Source: Bacteroidia bacterium (lineage in GTDB: Bacteria > Bacteroidota > Bacteroidia > Palsa-965). From it: 64,000 nt of DNA. This document shows, one piece after another, positions 26,210 to 35,299 of this stretch (position 1 is its first letter; each line of letters opens with the position of its first letter). The notes under the pieces are model-generated. The model did no database searches. It was not told where the DNA came from and saw nothing but the letters and a program-made list of their open reading frames with translations. Where the stretch lies: assembly GCA_023151315.1 (NCBI GenBank), contig JAKLJE010000001.1:231562-295561 (forward strand), given 5' to 3'. The position numbers were made by a program, and so were the translations under genes.

Positions 26210-26818
26210 TTAATTTTTTGGTTTTGCCTCAACAGCAGCAGGAGCAGCTTCTTTTTTCTCTGCAGAAGCCGGAGCCGGTGCAGGTGTAGCAACTACTTTA
26301 GGAGCTGTAGCTTTAGGAGCCGGAGCCGGAGCTGAAGATTTCGGAGTTACAACAGGTGCATCTTTCTTGTCTGTTGCAGGAGCAGGTGCCGGTGCAGTTT
26401 GAGCCGGAGTAGCAGCCGGAACTTCAACCGTTCCTTTCATGTGAAGCACAATCGTTTTGTCTGTGTCATATGTAATAGTAACTGTTTTGTCCTGTGGACC
26501 TGATTTGCCAGCGGAGTTGAAAGTAACTTTGATAACACCACTTGTGTTTGGCTTGATTGGCTCTTTCGGGTAATCAGGTACAGTGCATCCGCATGAACCA
26601 ACAGCGTTGTTGATCAAAAGCGGCTCTTTACCTGCATTTTTAAAGCGGAATTCGTGAGTTACTGACTCGCCTTGCTTGATTGTTCCGAAGTTGAACTCGA
26701 GTTCATCAAATTTCATCACAGGCCCGTTCTGGCGTTCAACACCTGAAGTTGTAGGAGCTTGTGCGTTTGCCACCAGCACTGTCAAAGCAAATACGGGCAG
26801 TAGAAGTAATTTTTTCAT
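26210..26818 (-). CDS. DUF1573 protein, array member 1, with Ala/Pro/Lys-rich tail
   Basis: A 202-residue exported protein: signal peptide to about residue 19 (VANAQ), one DUF1573 domain (about 30-130: NFGTIKQGESVTHEFRFKN, GSCGCTVPDYPKEPIKPN, KTVTITYD), then a 70-residue tail of Pro, Ala and Lys. It is the first gene of the array and diverges from valS; no convincing promoter was found in the 147-base gap for this direction. The Lys-rich tail may bind acidic cell-wall polymers, which is speculative. Confidence 0.85.
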   Translation of the reverse strand: MKKLLLLPVFALTVLVANAQAPTTSGVERQNGPVMKFDELEFNFGTIKQGESVTHEFRFKNAGKEPLLINNAVGSCGCTVPDYPKEPIKPNTSGVIKVTFNSAGKSGPQDKTVTITYDTDKTIVLHMKGTVEVPAATPAQTAPAPAPATDKKDAPVVTPKSSAPAPAPKATAPKVVATPAPAPASAEKKEAAPAAVEAKPKN

Positions 26819-26909
26819 GACTTGATTTTTTTAGATCGTTTCTTGGTTGTGTTAGCGTAATTGTATCCAAAATCGTGCCATTTTCCTCATTAAAAGCGCT
26901 CATTTTTAG

Positions 26910-26917
26910 TAAATTTG
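26910..26917 (+). promoter_or_regulatory. Putative -7 element for valS
   Basis: TAAATTTG, a full match to the Bacteroidetes TAnnTTTG element, 48 bases before the valS ATG in the divergent intergenic region. No good TTG box is visible 17-23 bases upstream, only a T-run. Confidence 0.4.
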
Positions 26918-26965
26918 CTACCCTGAGTTCCGGAATGAATCCGGCAGACACGAATAACGAAGATA

Positions 26966-29602
26966 ATGCAACAAATGGAGATCCCCAAAAATTACGACCC
27001 GAAGTCGGCTGAAGACAAATGGTACGCATGGTGGATGGAAAAAGGTTTTTTCCGATCCGTTCCTGATGAACGCGAACCGTATACTATTGTAATTCCGCCA
27101 CCGAACGTCACCGGAGTTCTTCATATGGGGCACATGCTGAATAACACGATTCAGGATGTGTTGATTCGTCGTGCGCGCATGCAGGGAAAAAACGCTTGCT
27201 GGGTGCCGGGTACCGATCATGCTTCCATTGCAACGGAAGCGAAAGTGGTGAGCCTTCTGAAAGAGCAAGGCATCAATAAAAAAGATCTGAGCCGTGAAGA
27301 GTTTCTCAAACATGCATGGAGCTGGAAAGAGAAATACGGCGGAATCATTCTTGAACAATTAAAGAAGCTCGGCGCTTCCTGCGATTGGGATCGTACGCGA
27401 TTCACAATGGAAGAGGAGTTGAGCGAGTCTGTGATTGATGTGTTCATCGATCTGTATAAGAAAGGATACATCTATCGCGGAACTCGTATGGTGAACTGGG
27501 ATCCGGCTGCGCTTACCGCTGTTTCTGACGAAGAAGTATTCATGAAAGAAGCGACTTCAAAATTGTATTATGTAACATACAAGATTGAAGGAAGCGAAGA
27601 CACGATCACGATTGCAACAACCCGACCTGAAACAATTCTCGGCGATACAGCAATCTGCGTACATCCTGAAGATGAACGCTACACCAAACTCGTTGGAAAG
27701 AAAGCCTTGGTGCCGCTGATCAATCGTGCGGTAATTATCATCGCAGATGAATACGTTGACAAATCATTCGGTACCGGTGCGTTGAAAGTAACTCCTGCTC
27801 ATGACAAGAATGACTATGAGTTGGGCAAGAAACATAAACTCGATACAATTGATATTCTCAATCCTGACGGAACGATGAGTGCTGCGGCGCAATTGTACGT
27901 TGGACAGGATCGCTTCCATTGCCGTAAAGCAATCGTGAAAGATCTCGAAGAAGCAGGTCATATTGTGAAAGTAGAAGAAATCAAAAACAACATCGGATAT
28001 TCTGAAAGAACGAATGTTGTTATTGAGCCTCGACTTTCTCCACAATGGTTTGTTGCCATGAAGGAATTCTCCAAGCCTGCATACAACGCAGTTGTAAACG
28101 GAGAAGTGAATCTTATTCCTGATAAATTCATCAATACGTACAAGTATTGGATGGAGAATGTTCAGGACTGGTGTATTTCCCGTCAGCTGTGGTGGGGACA
28201 GCGAATTCCTGCGTGGTATGATGATGCAGGAAATTATGTTGTTGCGAAAACTCTTGAAGAAGCAAAAGCAGAATTTGCCAAGAAAGGTTTCAATGGAACT
28301 CCGCGTCAAGACGAAGATGTTGTGGATACATGGTTCTCTTCATGGCTGTGGCCGATAACAGTTTTCGATCCTGCGGCAATTCGTAATGGTAAAGGAAACG
28401 GCAATGCCGATTTGAAATATTATTATCCGACGAATGATCTGGTAACGGCTCCGGAAATTCTTTTCTTCTGGGTGGCGCGCATGATCATCGCAGGTTACGA
28501 ATACGTTGGTGAACGTCCGTTTTCCAATGTATATCTTACAGGAATTGTACGCGACAAACAAGGGCGTAAAATGTCGAAGTCGCTGGGGAATTCACCTGAT
28601 CCGCTCGGACTTATTGAAAAATATGGAGCGGACGGAGTTCGCGTTGGAATGCTTTTGTGCTCGCCTGCAGGAAACGATTTGCCGTTCGATGAATCGATGT
28701 GCGAGCAAGGCAGAAACTTCTGGAATAAAATCTGGAACGCTTCACGATTGATTCGCGGATTTGCAGTGGATTCAAAACTGGAACAGGCTGCTTCTTCGAA
28801 AATCGCTTCTGAGTGGTTTGATTCACGTTTCAATCAACAGCTTGCAGAAATCAATGAGCACTTCAATAAATTCCGTTTGTCAGATGCATTGATGGCAACA
28901 TACAAGCTGGTGTGGGATGACTTCTGTTCATTCTATCTGGAAATGATCAAGCCGGATTTCGTTGACGGAGTTGCTAAACCTATTGATGCGAAAACGTACG
29001 AGCAGGCTTCAGCATTCCTGGAGAATATCCTGAAGATTGTTCATCCGTTTATGCCTTTCATCTCCGAAGAATTGTATCATCTGATCGGTGACCGTAAAGG
29101 AAATGATGCTGTTATTGTTGCGAGCTGGCCGGAAGCAAAACCATTCGACGCATCAATTGTTGCTCAGTTTGATCTTGCGCAGCAGGTGATTGCAACTGTA
29201 CGTACATTCCGTTCTCAGAAGAAACTTTCACCGAAAGAAGCTTTGGAACTGAAAGCCATGAACGTAACAGATCAGCGTTTCTTCCCGACTATACAGAAGC
29301 TAGCTAACATTTCTTCAATAGAAGTTGTGAAGGAAGCAGCAGATAATGCGTTTTCATTCGTTGCGGGACAATCGCAATACTTCATTCCTGTTGGCGGAAA
29401 CATTGACGTGGAAGAAGAGCGAGAGCGTCTGAAAAAGGAACTCGAATACAACAAAGGATTCCTTGTTTCAGTACAGAAAAAGCTCGCGAATGAGAGATTT
29501 GTTCAGAACGCCAAGCCTGAAGTGATTGATGTGGAGAAGAAGAAGATGAGCGATGCGGAAGCGAAGATCAAGGCGATAGAGCAACAGCTTGCGAATCTGT
29601 AG
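26966..29602 (+). CDS. valS: Valine--tRNA ligase
   Basis: Charges tRNA-Val; class-I synthetase of 878 residues. HIGH-type motif HMGH (53-56) in NVTGVLHMGHMLNN, KMSKS at 535-539, and the editing-domain segment TTRPETILGDTA. ValRS-specific marks include the C-terminal coiled-coil arm (about 810-878, VEEERERLKKELEYNKGF). Length is normal for bacteria. Start ATG 26966; an ATG three codons later is equally possible. Confidence 0.97.
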   Translation: MQQMEIPKNYDPKSAEDKWYAWWMEKGFFRSVPDEREPYTIVIPPPNVTGVLHMGHMLNNTIQDVLIRRARMQGKNACWVPGTDHASIATEAKVVSLLKEQGINKKDLSREEFLKHAWSWKEKYGGIILEQLKKLGASCDWDRTRFTMEEELSESVIDVFIDLYKKGYIYRGTRMVNWDPAALTAVSDEEVFMKEATSKLYYVTYKIEGSEDTITIATTRPETILGDTAICVHPEDERYTKLVGKKALVPLINRAVIIIADEYVDKSFGTGALKVTPAHDKNDYELGKKHKLDTIDILNPDGTMSAAAQLYVGQDRFHCRKAIVKDLEEAGHIVKVEEIKNNIGYSERTNVVIEPRLSPQWFVAMKEFSKPAYNAVVNGEVNLIPDKFINTYKYWMENVQDWCISRQLWWGQRIPAWYDDAGNYVVAKTLEEAKAEFAKKGFNGTPRQDEDVVDTWFSSWLWPITVFDPAAIRNGKGNGNADLKYYYPTNDLVTAPEILFFWVARMIIAGYEYVGERPFSNVYLTGIVRDKQGRKMSKSLGNSPDPLGLIEKYGADGVRVGMLLCSPAGNDLPFDESMCEQGRNFWNKIWNASRLIRGFAVDSKLEQAASSKIASEWFDSRFNQQLAEINEHFNKFRLSDALMATYKLVWDDFCSFYLEMIKPDFVDGVAKPIDAKTYEQASAFLENILKIVHPFMPFISEELYHLIGDRKGNDAVIVASWPEAKPFDASIVAQFDLAQQVIATVRTFRSQKKLSPKEALELKAMNVTDQRFFPTIQKLANISSIEVVKEAADNAFSFVAGQSQYFIPVGGNIDVEEERERLKKELEYNKGFLVSVQKKLANERFVQNAKPEVIDVEKKKMSDAEAKIKAIEQQLANL

Positions 29603-29694
29603 TGTTTGTCATACTTCGGCTACGCTCAGCATGACAAACACTTAGACTACGCTCAGTATGACAAACACTTAGGCTATGCTCAGTATGTTAAGCA
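29603..29694 (+). repeat. Three tandem 27-bp repeats with a terminal inverted repeat
   Basis: Units at 29614-29640, 29641-29667 and 29668-29694 share the core CTTMGRCTAYGCTCAGYATG followed by ACAAACA-like ends. Units 1 and 2 differ at four positions; unit 3 is more diverged. The sequence TGTTTGTCAT (29603-29612) is the exact reverse complement of ATGACAAACA (29631-29640), giving a 10-bp stem right after the valS stop. It may act as the valS terminator or be a small interspersed element; I see no coding role. Confidence 0.85.
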
Positions 29695-29758
29695 CTTTTC
29701 TCAGCACAAAAAATCATTCCGTAAATACTCTAAGGTAGAGCGCCGTAAAATTGTCCCA

Positions 29759-31522
29759 ATGAAAAAGATCGTTGCACTCCTGAGTATTGTGATTTTTATC
29801 TCGGCGTGTTCTATAGTAGGAGTACACTTTAAACTGCACAATCCGAATCGGGCGGGGAAGTATCCTGAACCGACGAAAGCATTGACTTTGCTGGGAGATC
29901 AGGATTCGAAATTCAGATCATGTTATGATATTACCAGTTATGATCTGAGCGTTCAATTCGGAAGTAATTTGCCGGAAGACAAGATCATTTTCGGAAAGGT
30001 TGAAGCGCGTGGCATTGCAGTTGCTGATTTGGATACGATTCAATTTGATGCCGGTGAACACATGGAAATCCTGGAGGTTTCCGGATTTGCGTTTGACGGA
30101 CAAGGTGCTACAGGAGGAAGTTGTAATACACAACCGGAACAACTGAATTACTATCGTAAAGATGGTGCACTGTTTATTGCGTTTCCGTATGCTGTGAAGA
30201 AAGGTTACAGTCTGAGTGTTGTGATTAAATACAAAGCTGATCCAGAGTTAGCAAAACGCCCGCCATGGAGCGGCGGATTTGTCTTTAAGAAGGATAATAA
30301 TGATAATCCCTGGTGTGGTGTTGCTTGTCAATCAGAAGGCGCATCAATCTGGTGGCCTTGTAAAGACGTGGTGAATGATGAGCCTGCGCAATGTGATATC
30401 CGTCTGAAAGTACCTCGTGATCTTGTTGCAGTAAGTAATGGGAAGTTGCTCGCAGTGAATGACGCCGGTTTATTTAAAGAGTACGTTTGGCATGTGTCAT
30501 ATCCGATTAACTTGTACAACATCACTTTTTACATTGGAAAGTACAAGGAGATCAAGGATGAATACAAGAGCAAAGTTTCAGGTCAGACGATCGCCTTGAA
30601 TCATTTTGTGCTCGAATCGAATTACGAAAAAGCGAAGACACATTTCGCGCAGTTGAAAGATCATCTTGCTGTGTATGAAAAATATTTCGGCGCGTATCCG
30701 TTTGCAGATGATGGATTCAAATTGGTTGAATCGCCATATGCGGGTATGGAACACCAGACTGCAATCGCTTACGGCAATAAATTCAAGAACAATTATCTCG
30801 GTTTTGATTACATCATTCTGCATGAAACAGCACACGAATGGTGGGGAAATTCCTTGACCGCTTATGATCTTGCTGACGGATGGTTGCATGAAGGATTCGC
30901 AACGTATTCTGAAGCGATTTACGTAGAGGAGAAGTACGGACGCCAGCAGTATCTCGATTACATGAAGATCTACCGTTGGAGCATAATCAATCGCCGGCCA
31001 CTGGTTGGTCCGTACGGCATTCGTTATTTCAATTACAAAGACGGAGATATTTATACCAAAGGCGCATGGGTGTTACACACATTGCGTGAAACAATCGCAA
31101 ACGATTCAGTTTTCTTTGATATCATTAAAACTTTCGCAACGCGATACCGGTTTAAGAATGTTCGTTCGCAGGATTTTATTGCGGTGGTTAATGAGAAAAC
31201 CAAAACAGATTACTCATGGTTCTTTGCCCAGTTTCTGAACAACAGGTTTATTCCTGTTCTGGAATATTATCAGAAGGACGGAGTGTTTTATTACGCATGG
31301 GATTCTGATTACACTAACGAACATTTTCCTTTGACGGTTGCAATCAAAGGAATTCATGAAACAGGAAATGATACATTGATTCCGCTGTCGCGGGTTTCCA
31401 CAGTAGCAGTTACCGGTAATCAAACTCCGGAGTTGATGAGTAATGTTCTTGTCATTTTCAAAGAGAACAAGAAACTCAGGAAGCGTTATCAGAAGCTTCG
31501 CGCGTCAAAGACGGGAAAGTAG
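29759..31522 (+). CDS. M1 family zinc metallopeptidase lipoprotein
   Basis: A 587-residue lipoprotein (lipobox ISAC near residue 18). The peptidase site is H355-E356-x-x-H359 in HETAHEWWGNS, with the downstream glutamate in LHEGFATYSEA, the gluzincin arrangement of M1 aminopeptidases. The aminopeptidase exopeptidase loop appears as YAGMEHQTA where GAMEN is usual, so the substrate preference may differ. The ATG at 29759 gives a lipoprotein signal; the in-frame extension upstream only encodes the 27-bp repeats and is not used. Confidence 0.88.
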   Translation: MKKIVALLSIVIFISACSIVGVHFKLHNPNRAGKYPEPTKALTLLGDQDSKFRSCYDITSYDLSVQFGSNLPEDKIIFGKVEARGIAVADLDTIQFDAGEHMEILEVSGFAFDGQGATGGSCNTQPEQLNYYRKDGALFIAFPYAVKKGYSLSVVIKYKADPELAKRPPWSGGFVFKKDNNDNPWCGVACQSEGASIWWPCKDVVNDEPAQCDIRLKVPRDLVAVSNGKLLAVNDAGLFKEYVWHVSYPINLYNITFYIGKYKEIKDEYKSKVSGQTIALNHFVLESNYEKAKTHFAQLKDHLAVYEKYFGAYPFADDGFKLVESPYAGMEHQTAIAYGNKFKNNYLGFDYIILHETAHEWWGNSLTAYDLADGWLHEGFATYSEAIYVEEKYGRQQYLDYMKIYRWSIINRRPLVGPYGIRYFNYKDGDIYTKGAWVLHTLRETIANDSVFFDIIKTFATRYRFKNVRSQDFIAVVNEKTKTDYSWFFAQFLNNRFIPVLEYYQKDGVFYYAWDSDYTNEHFPLTVAIKGIHETGNDTLIPLSRVSTVAVTGNQTPELMSNVLVIFKENKKLRKRYQKLRASKTGK

Positions 31523-31561
31523 ATAGCTTCAGAAGTATTTCGTATTGAACTGTCGTGTGGA

Positions 31562-32323
31562 TTACAAATAGCCACTCAACTTGTAAGTAACACAGCCCAC
31601 CCATTCGTGAATGAGAATATTCCATTCTGCAAGCACGCTTACTTCAGGAAGAAGGAAATAATCAATGCTTGCCCTGCCTTCTCCGCCATGCATATCTACG
31701 CTGTACGGATCGCAGATCAAACCTTCTTTTGCGAAGCAACCTAAGGAACGGCGCATGTGACAACCGGATGTAATGAGCAGGTATTTTCCTTTGATGTTGT
31801 TTTTCTTCAAAAGTTCAGCTGTATAAACAGCGTTCTCGTGCGTGTTTTTCGAAATGTTTTCGGTGAGAAGCAGTGAATCCGGGAATCCCAGATCTTTCAG
31901 ATACTTCGCAGTTCGCACACCTTCCAGATGATCCGCGAATGTGATGCTTCCGCTTCCGCCGCTTACAATCAGTTTAGGTGCTACGCCATTTTCTGCGAGA
32001 CGAATCCCTTGCATCAACCGATCAGCGCTGCCGGTGAAATTTGTGCGATCAAATTCTTCATTGTAAGTACTGAAACCGCCGAGTACAATTATTGCATCAT
32101 AGCTTTGAGGAGCAGGATCTTTAACCGGACTGATTTCCCAAGCCATCATCGCCTGATTCAGAATAAACCGGTTTGAAAACACAAGTAAAATCGTAAGGCC
32201 GGCAATGAAAAATTTTCGTTTCCGGGTTTCGTTTTTTGATCTCCATGCAAGCAGAAGGAACACGATTGCCCATGTGTAAGGCAACACTAGAAATGCAAGC
32301 ACTTTGGAGAGGAAGAAAAACAT
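31562..32323 (-). CDS. YdcF/SanA-like DUF218 membrane protein
   Basis: A 253-residue protein with two N-terminal membrane segments (about 1-50) and a DUF218 domain: YDAIIVLGGFSTY, LIVSGGSGSITFADHLEGVRTA, ENISKNTHENA and LLITSGCHMRRS. The family includes ElyC/YdcF, linked to envelope polysaccharide homeostasis; the precise reaction is unknown. Start ATG 32323 (MFFFLSKV); the longer frame adds 13 residues without merit. Divergent from the GldK-like gene. Confidence 0.85.
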   Translation of the reverse strand: MFFFLSKVLAFLVLPYTWAIVFLLLAWRSKNETRKRKFFIAGLTILLVFSNRFILNQAMMAWEISPVKDPAPQSYDAIIVLGGFSTYNEEFDRTNFTGSADRLMQGIRLAENGVAPKLIVSGGSGSITFADHLEGVRTAKYLKDLGFPDSLLLTENISKNTHENAVYTAELLKKNNIKGKYLLITSGCHMRRSLGCFAKEGLICDPYSVDMHGGEGRASIDYFLLPEVSVLAEWNILIHEWVGCVTYKLSGYL

Positions 32324-32399
32324 TAGGATAAATTTACGATTAAACAGGTTATGCGCATACAATCTGCTTCGTTCGTGGAATAGAGATTATATTTACGAA

Positions 32400-33206
32400 A
32401 TGAGAGCCGCAGCTTTTCTCCTTTTTATTCTGATTGTTATGGGTTTCAGTTTCAGGAAACCGAAGCTTCAGACGGCGCTGTTGTTTGAAATTCCGGCTCA
32501 AACGTTTGATCCCTGGGACGTTCTTCAGGAACCGAAAATGACAGATACGGTCAGCGTCGATTCATTCAACATTACCGGCTTCATTACGTTGGCAGAATAC
32601 CGTGTTTTTCTTGCTGAGATGAAGCGTGATTCAGGAGAAAAATTCTGGAGAACTTTGCTTCCCGACAGTTCAATGTGCTCAGTAGAAGATTACAAACGCT
32701 ACTTCAATAGTTCGCGATATGATAATTTTCCGGTGTGCGGAATCGCCTGGGTCAATGCTTGTCGTTATTGCGATTGGAGAACCCTTAAGGAAAACGGGGA
32801 TTCAATCAAGGTTGTTTACCGACTTCCGTACCTGAAAGAGTGGCTGGCGGCTTATCGGTATTTATCTCAGCATTCCATCGTGAATGATATGAATTCTGAT
32901 TACAGTGATTGGCTATTGGAAGCGATGGATGAAACATATTATTCTTTTTCGGGAAAGAGCGGACATTTTGCCAAAGTTGATTATACATTCGGAGATAATC
33001 CGAATGATCCGCCTGTACTTCGCAGAAAGCGTTTTATCGGTAATTCGTTTCATCTGCAACATTATTATCTGAAAGATTTTCTGGGTGGAGAGTACGGTTA
33101 TTCCTTTCGCGGTTATAGCTACATCGGTTTTCGTGCAGTAAAAATCCGCGGGAATGAATTGTATAAATGGAAATGGAGTGATTGGACTAAATCGAAGAAG
33201 AAATGA
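32400..33206 (+). CDS. Formylglycine-generating-enzyme-like fold protein, GldK/GldJ-like
   Basis: A 268-residue exported protein (hydrophobic N-terminus about 4-17, no lipobox Cys). The fold shows in order: FNITGFITLAEYRVFL (56-71), FPVCGIAWVNACRYCDWRT (110-128), YRLPYLKEW (140-148) and IGFRAVKIRG near the C-terminus. This pattern is that of SUMF1/FGE-like proteins and most resembles the T9SS lipoproteins GldK and GldJ, whose sequence has the same order. The catalytic Cys pair of true FGE enzymes is not evident, so enzymatic activity is unlikely. It overlaps the GldN-like gene by 4 bases (ATGA). Whether it works in the secretion machinery is not known. Confidence 0.65.
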   Translation: MRAAAFLLFILIVMGFSFRKPKLQTALLFEIPAQTFDPWDVLQEPKMTDTVSVDSFNITGFITLAEYRVFLAEMKRDSGEKFWRTLLPDSSMCSVEDYKRYFNSSRYDNFPVCGIAWVNACRYCDWRTLKENGDSIKVVYRLPYLKEWLAAYRYLSQHSIVNDMNSDYSDWLLEAMDETYYSFSGKSGHFAKVDYTFGDNPNDPPVLRRKRFIGNSFHLQHYYLKDFLGGEYGYSFRGYSYIGFRAVKIRGNELYKWKWSDWTKSKKK

Positions 33207-34210
33207 GAAGTAATATTCCATTAGTTTTCGTCTTGTTGATCGCTGTATTTTATTTCTGCAGTGCATTCAATGCATCTTTGAATGAAGCGGATTTCATTGA
33301 TGCAAATTATCGCGTTCAATGCGAAATGATCAACGGAGTGAAGCACGGTGCATACAAATCATGGTATTCGAACGGAAATCCGAAAGCGGAAGGGGAATTT
33401 GATCACAATAACAGAGTGGGTGTGTGGACGGTTTGGGATTCTACAGGAAAGAGGAAAGTTGTAAGGAAGTACACGAACAATTTCGAATACGCTAAAGTAT
33501 TTCCGAAGAGAATGAAATCCGGCCCGATTGAATTATGGGATAAACCGCAGATGCTGCCGGAACGCAATCTTCAAGGATATTATCCGTTTGTTTTTCTTGA
33601 AGAGAGAAGTGTGGCTTATTCTAAACGAATATGGCGTAACGTAATTTGTGACAGAATAAATCCATTGTTTGGAAGTGATAAGTTGTATCATACATTGATT
33701 GACTCGATTGTTAACGGCAAGCTGAAAGTTTACAACGGCAGCACAGACGATGAGTTTCGCAAAGAGTTGAGCACTGAAATGTATGAGATAATATCAGATA
33801 CAACCGGGAAGTACATTTGTTGTTTCAGGATCAAAGAAGATGCCTTTTACGACAAGAGCAGGATGTTATTTGAAACAAGAATCGTCGGCATTATGCCAGT
33901 TGTAAAGAAGAAAGGAATTACCAACGATTCAACTGAGTTGGGTTGGATTTATTTCCCGACAATCCGTCATATTCTCGCCTCATTTCGTGTAGAACATAAA
34001 TTCGGATACAACAAAATCCAAAATCTCGATGATGTGTTTTTCTTCAGGAGTTTTATGAGCCAAGTTTATAAAGAATCGAATTATTATAACCGAACTTTGG
34101 CGGAGATTGAAAAACTGAATCCTGCCATGAAGCGCGAGTCGGAAGCTGTTCGAATTGAGTATTCCCTTGTGGAAACAGAGCACGATTTCTGGCTTTACTA
34201 TTCTTTATAA
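33203..34210 (+). CDS. GldN-like protein with N-terminal MORN-type repeats
   Basis: A 335-residue exported protein (signal-like N-terminus, about 1-24). Residues 44-90 form about two MORN-type (YwqK-like) repeats: NGVKHGAYKSWYSNGNPKAE and RVGVWTVWDSTGKR. From about residue 136 it follows the T9SS component GldN/PorN: AYSKRIWRNVICDRINPLFG, IKEDAFYDKSRM, RIVGIMPV, WIYFPTIRHILASFRV and DDVFFFRSFMSQVYKESNY. GldN forms the periplasmic ring with GldK. The gene is coupled to a GldK-like gene, but no GldL or GldM lies nearby, so this is a diverged or partial copy of the module. Assignment rests on motif order, not on an alignment. Confidence 0.65.
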   Translation: MRSNIPLVFVLLIAVFYFCSAFNASLNEADFIDANYRVQCEMINGVKHGAYKSWYSNGNPKAEGEFDHNNRVGVWTVWDSTGKRKVVRKYTNNFEYAKVFPKRMKSGPIELWDKPQMLPERNLQGYYPFVFLEERSVAYSKRIWRNVICDRINPLFGSDKLYHTLIDSIVNGKLKVYNGSTDDEFRKELSTEMYEIISDTTGKYICCFRIKEDAFYDKSRMLFETRIVGIMPVVKKKGITNDSTELGWIYFPTIRHILASFRVEHKFGYNKIQNLDDVFFFRSFMSQVYKESNYYNRTLAEIEKLNPAMKRESEAVRIEYSLVETEHDFWLYYSL

Positions 34211-34220
34211 ACAGTATGCA

Positions 34221-35288
34221 ATGAGGCGTTGGATGAGATTTATGCGGAGTTTGCTGGCAGATGCGATTCTGTTGCCGGCCTTTGCTTTCTGTCTACTGAA
34301 TCCATCTCTTCTTGTTTATGCACTGAAAATGGGGAAGGGTCAGGCTGCGATCATTATCAATGCGCGTCCTTTCGAAGAAGTTTATGACGATCCTGAAGTG
34401 GATATTGTTTTGAAAGAGAAACTTCGGACAATAGAAAGAATCAAGCAATTTGCATATGATTCCATTGGCTTGAAAGCAAGTGATAATTACTCGAGTTTTT
34501 ATCAGCAGCCCGAAGATCAAATCATATTCGTTGTGACAGCTTGTGAAAAGTTCAAACTGAAACCGTATGAGTGGAGCTTCCCGATCGTTGGGACATTACC
34601 ATACAAAGGTTATTTCAACAAGGAGGAGGCGCAGGCTGAAGCCGATCGTTTGAAATCTTTCGGTTACGACGTTAACGTTGGTAATGCATCCGGCTGGTCA
34701 ACTCTCGGATGGTTTAATGATCCTGTTCTTTCACAGATGTTGAAATTACCCGAAGGGGAATTGGCGGAATTGATCATTCATGAATTAACTCATGGTACAG
34801 TATTCATTGCCGATAGTGCGGAATACAATGAGAATCTTGCAACGTTTGTTGGTGTGACGGGTGCAGTCTGGTATCTGACTACAGTTTACGGGAAAGATTC
34901 TCCGGAGTATCAGGAATACATTAATTCAGGTTCAAATGCGGATTTAAGAACCGATTTCATGTTGTCGTGTGCTAAATACGCAGATAGTGTTTATGCATCG
35001 ATTCCTGCGAAAGCAGAACCAATATTCAGGATAAAAACTCGCTTACGTTTGTTTGATACTATTGCAGCGCGTGCTTCGCGACTCCCTCTGAAATCGGATT
35101 CAACGTACGCGGTGCGTTTAAGAAAACATCTCGACAAATCCGGCAATACTATTCTGATGAATTACGTGCGTTACTCCGGTAAGCAGAGTGATTTCACCGC
35201 AATATTCAATGATCTGCACGGTGATCTCCGCTCTTTCCTCCAATGGGTAATGGAAAAGGGACCCGGAAAGACCCGGATCCCTGAGTAA
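34221..35288 (+). CDS. Putative zinc aminopeptidase (HELTH type)
   Basis: A 355-residue protein with an N-terminal membrane segment (about 12-35). The motif H187-E188-L-T-H191 in LIIHELTHGTVFI with E204 (EYNENLATFVG) downstream matches the predicted-aminopeptidase (DUF2265-type) family. Substrate unknown; membrane-anchored, active site probably outside. It lies 10 bases after the GldN-like gene, so it may share its transcript. ATG 34221 chosen; later in-frame ATGs at 34233 and 34242 would shorten it. Confidence 0.72.
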   Translation: MRRWMRFMRSLLADAILLPAFAFCLLNPSLLVYALKMGKGQAAIIINARPFEEVYDDPEVDIVLKEKLRTIERIKQFAYDSIGLKASDNYSSFYQQPEDQIIFVVTACEKFKLKPYEWSFPIVGTLPYKGYFNKEEAQAEADRLKSFGYDVNVGNASGWSTLGWFNDPVLSQMLKLPEGELAELIIHELTHGTVFIADSAEYNENLATFVGVTGAVWYLTTVYGKDSPEYQEYINSGSNADLRTDFMLSCAKYADSVYASIPAKAEPIFRIKTRLRLFDTIAARASRLPLKSDSTYAVRLRKHLDKSGNTILMNYVRYSGKQSDFTAIFNDLHGDLRSFLQWVMEKGPGKTRIPE

Positions 35289-35299
35289 ATTTTACATGG

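Noticed and set aside
26918..28833. Minus-strand open frames across valS (up to 181 codons)
   Set aside because: They lie opposite strongly conserved valyl-tRNA synthetase coding sequence and show no domains.
29606..29758. Upstream in-frame extension of the M1 peptidase, beginning at TTG 29606
   Set aside because: It only translates the 27-bp repeats and would bury the lipoprotein signal; the ATG at 29759 gives a proper lipobox.
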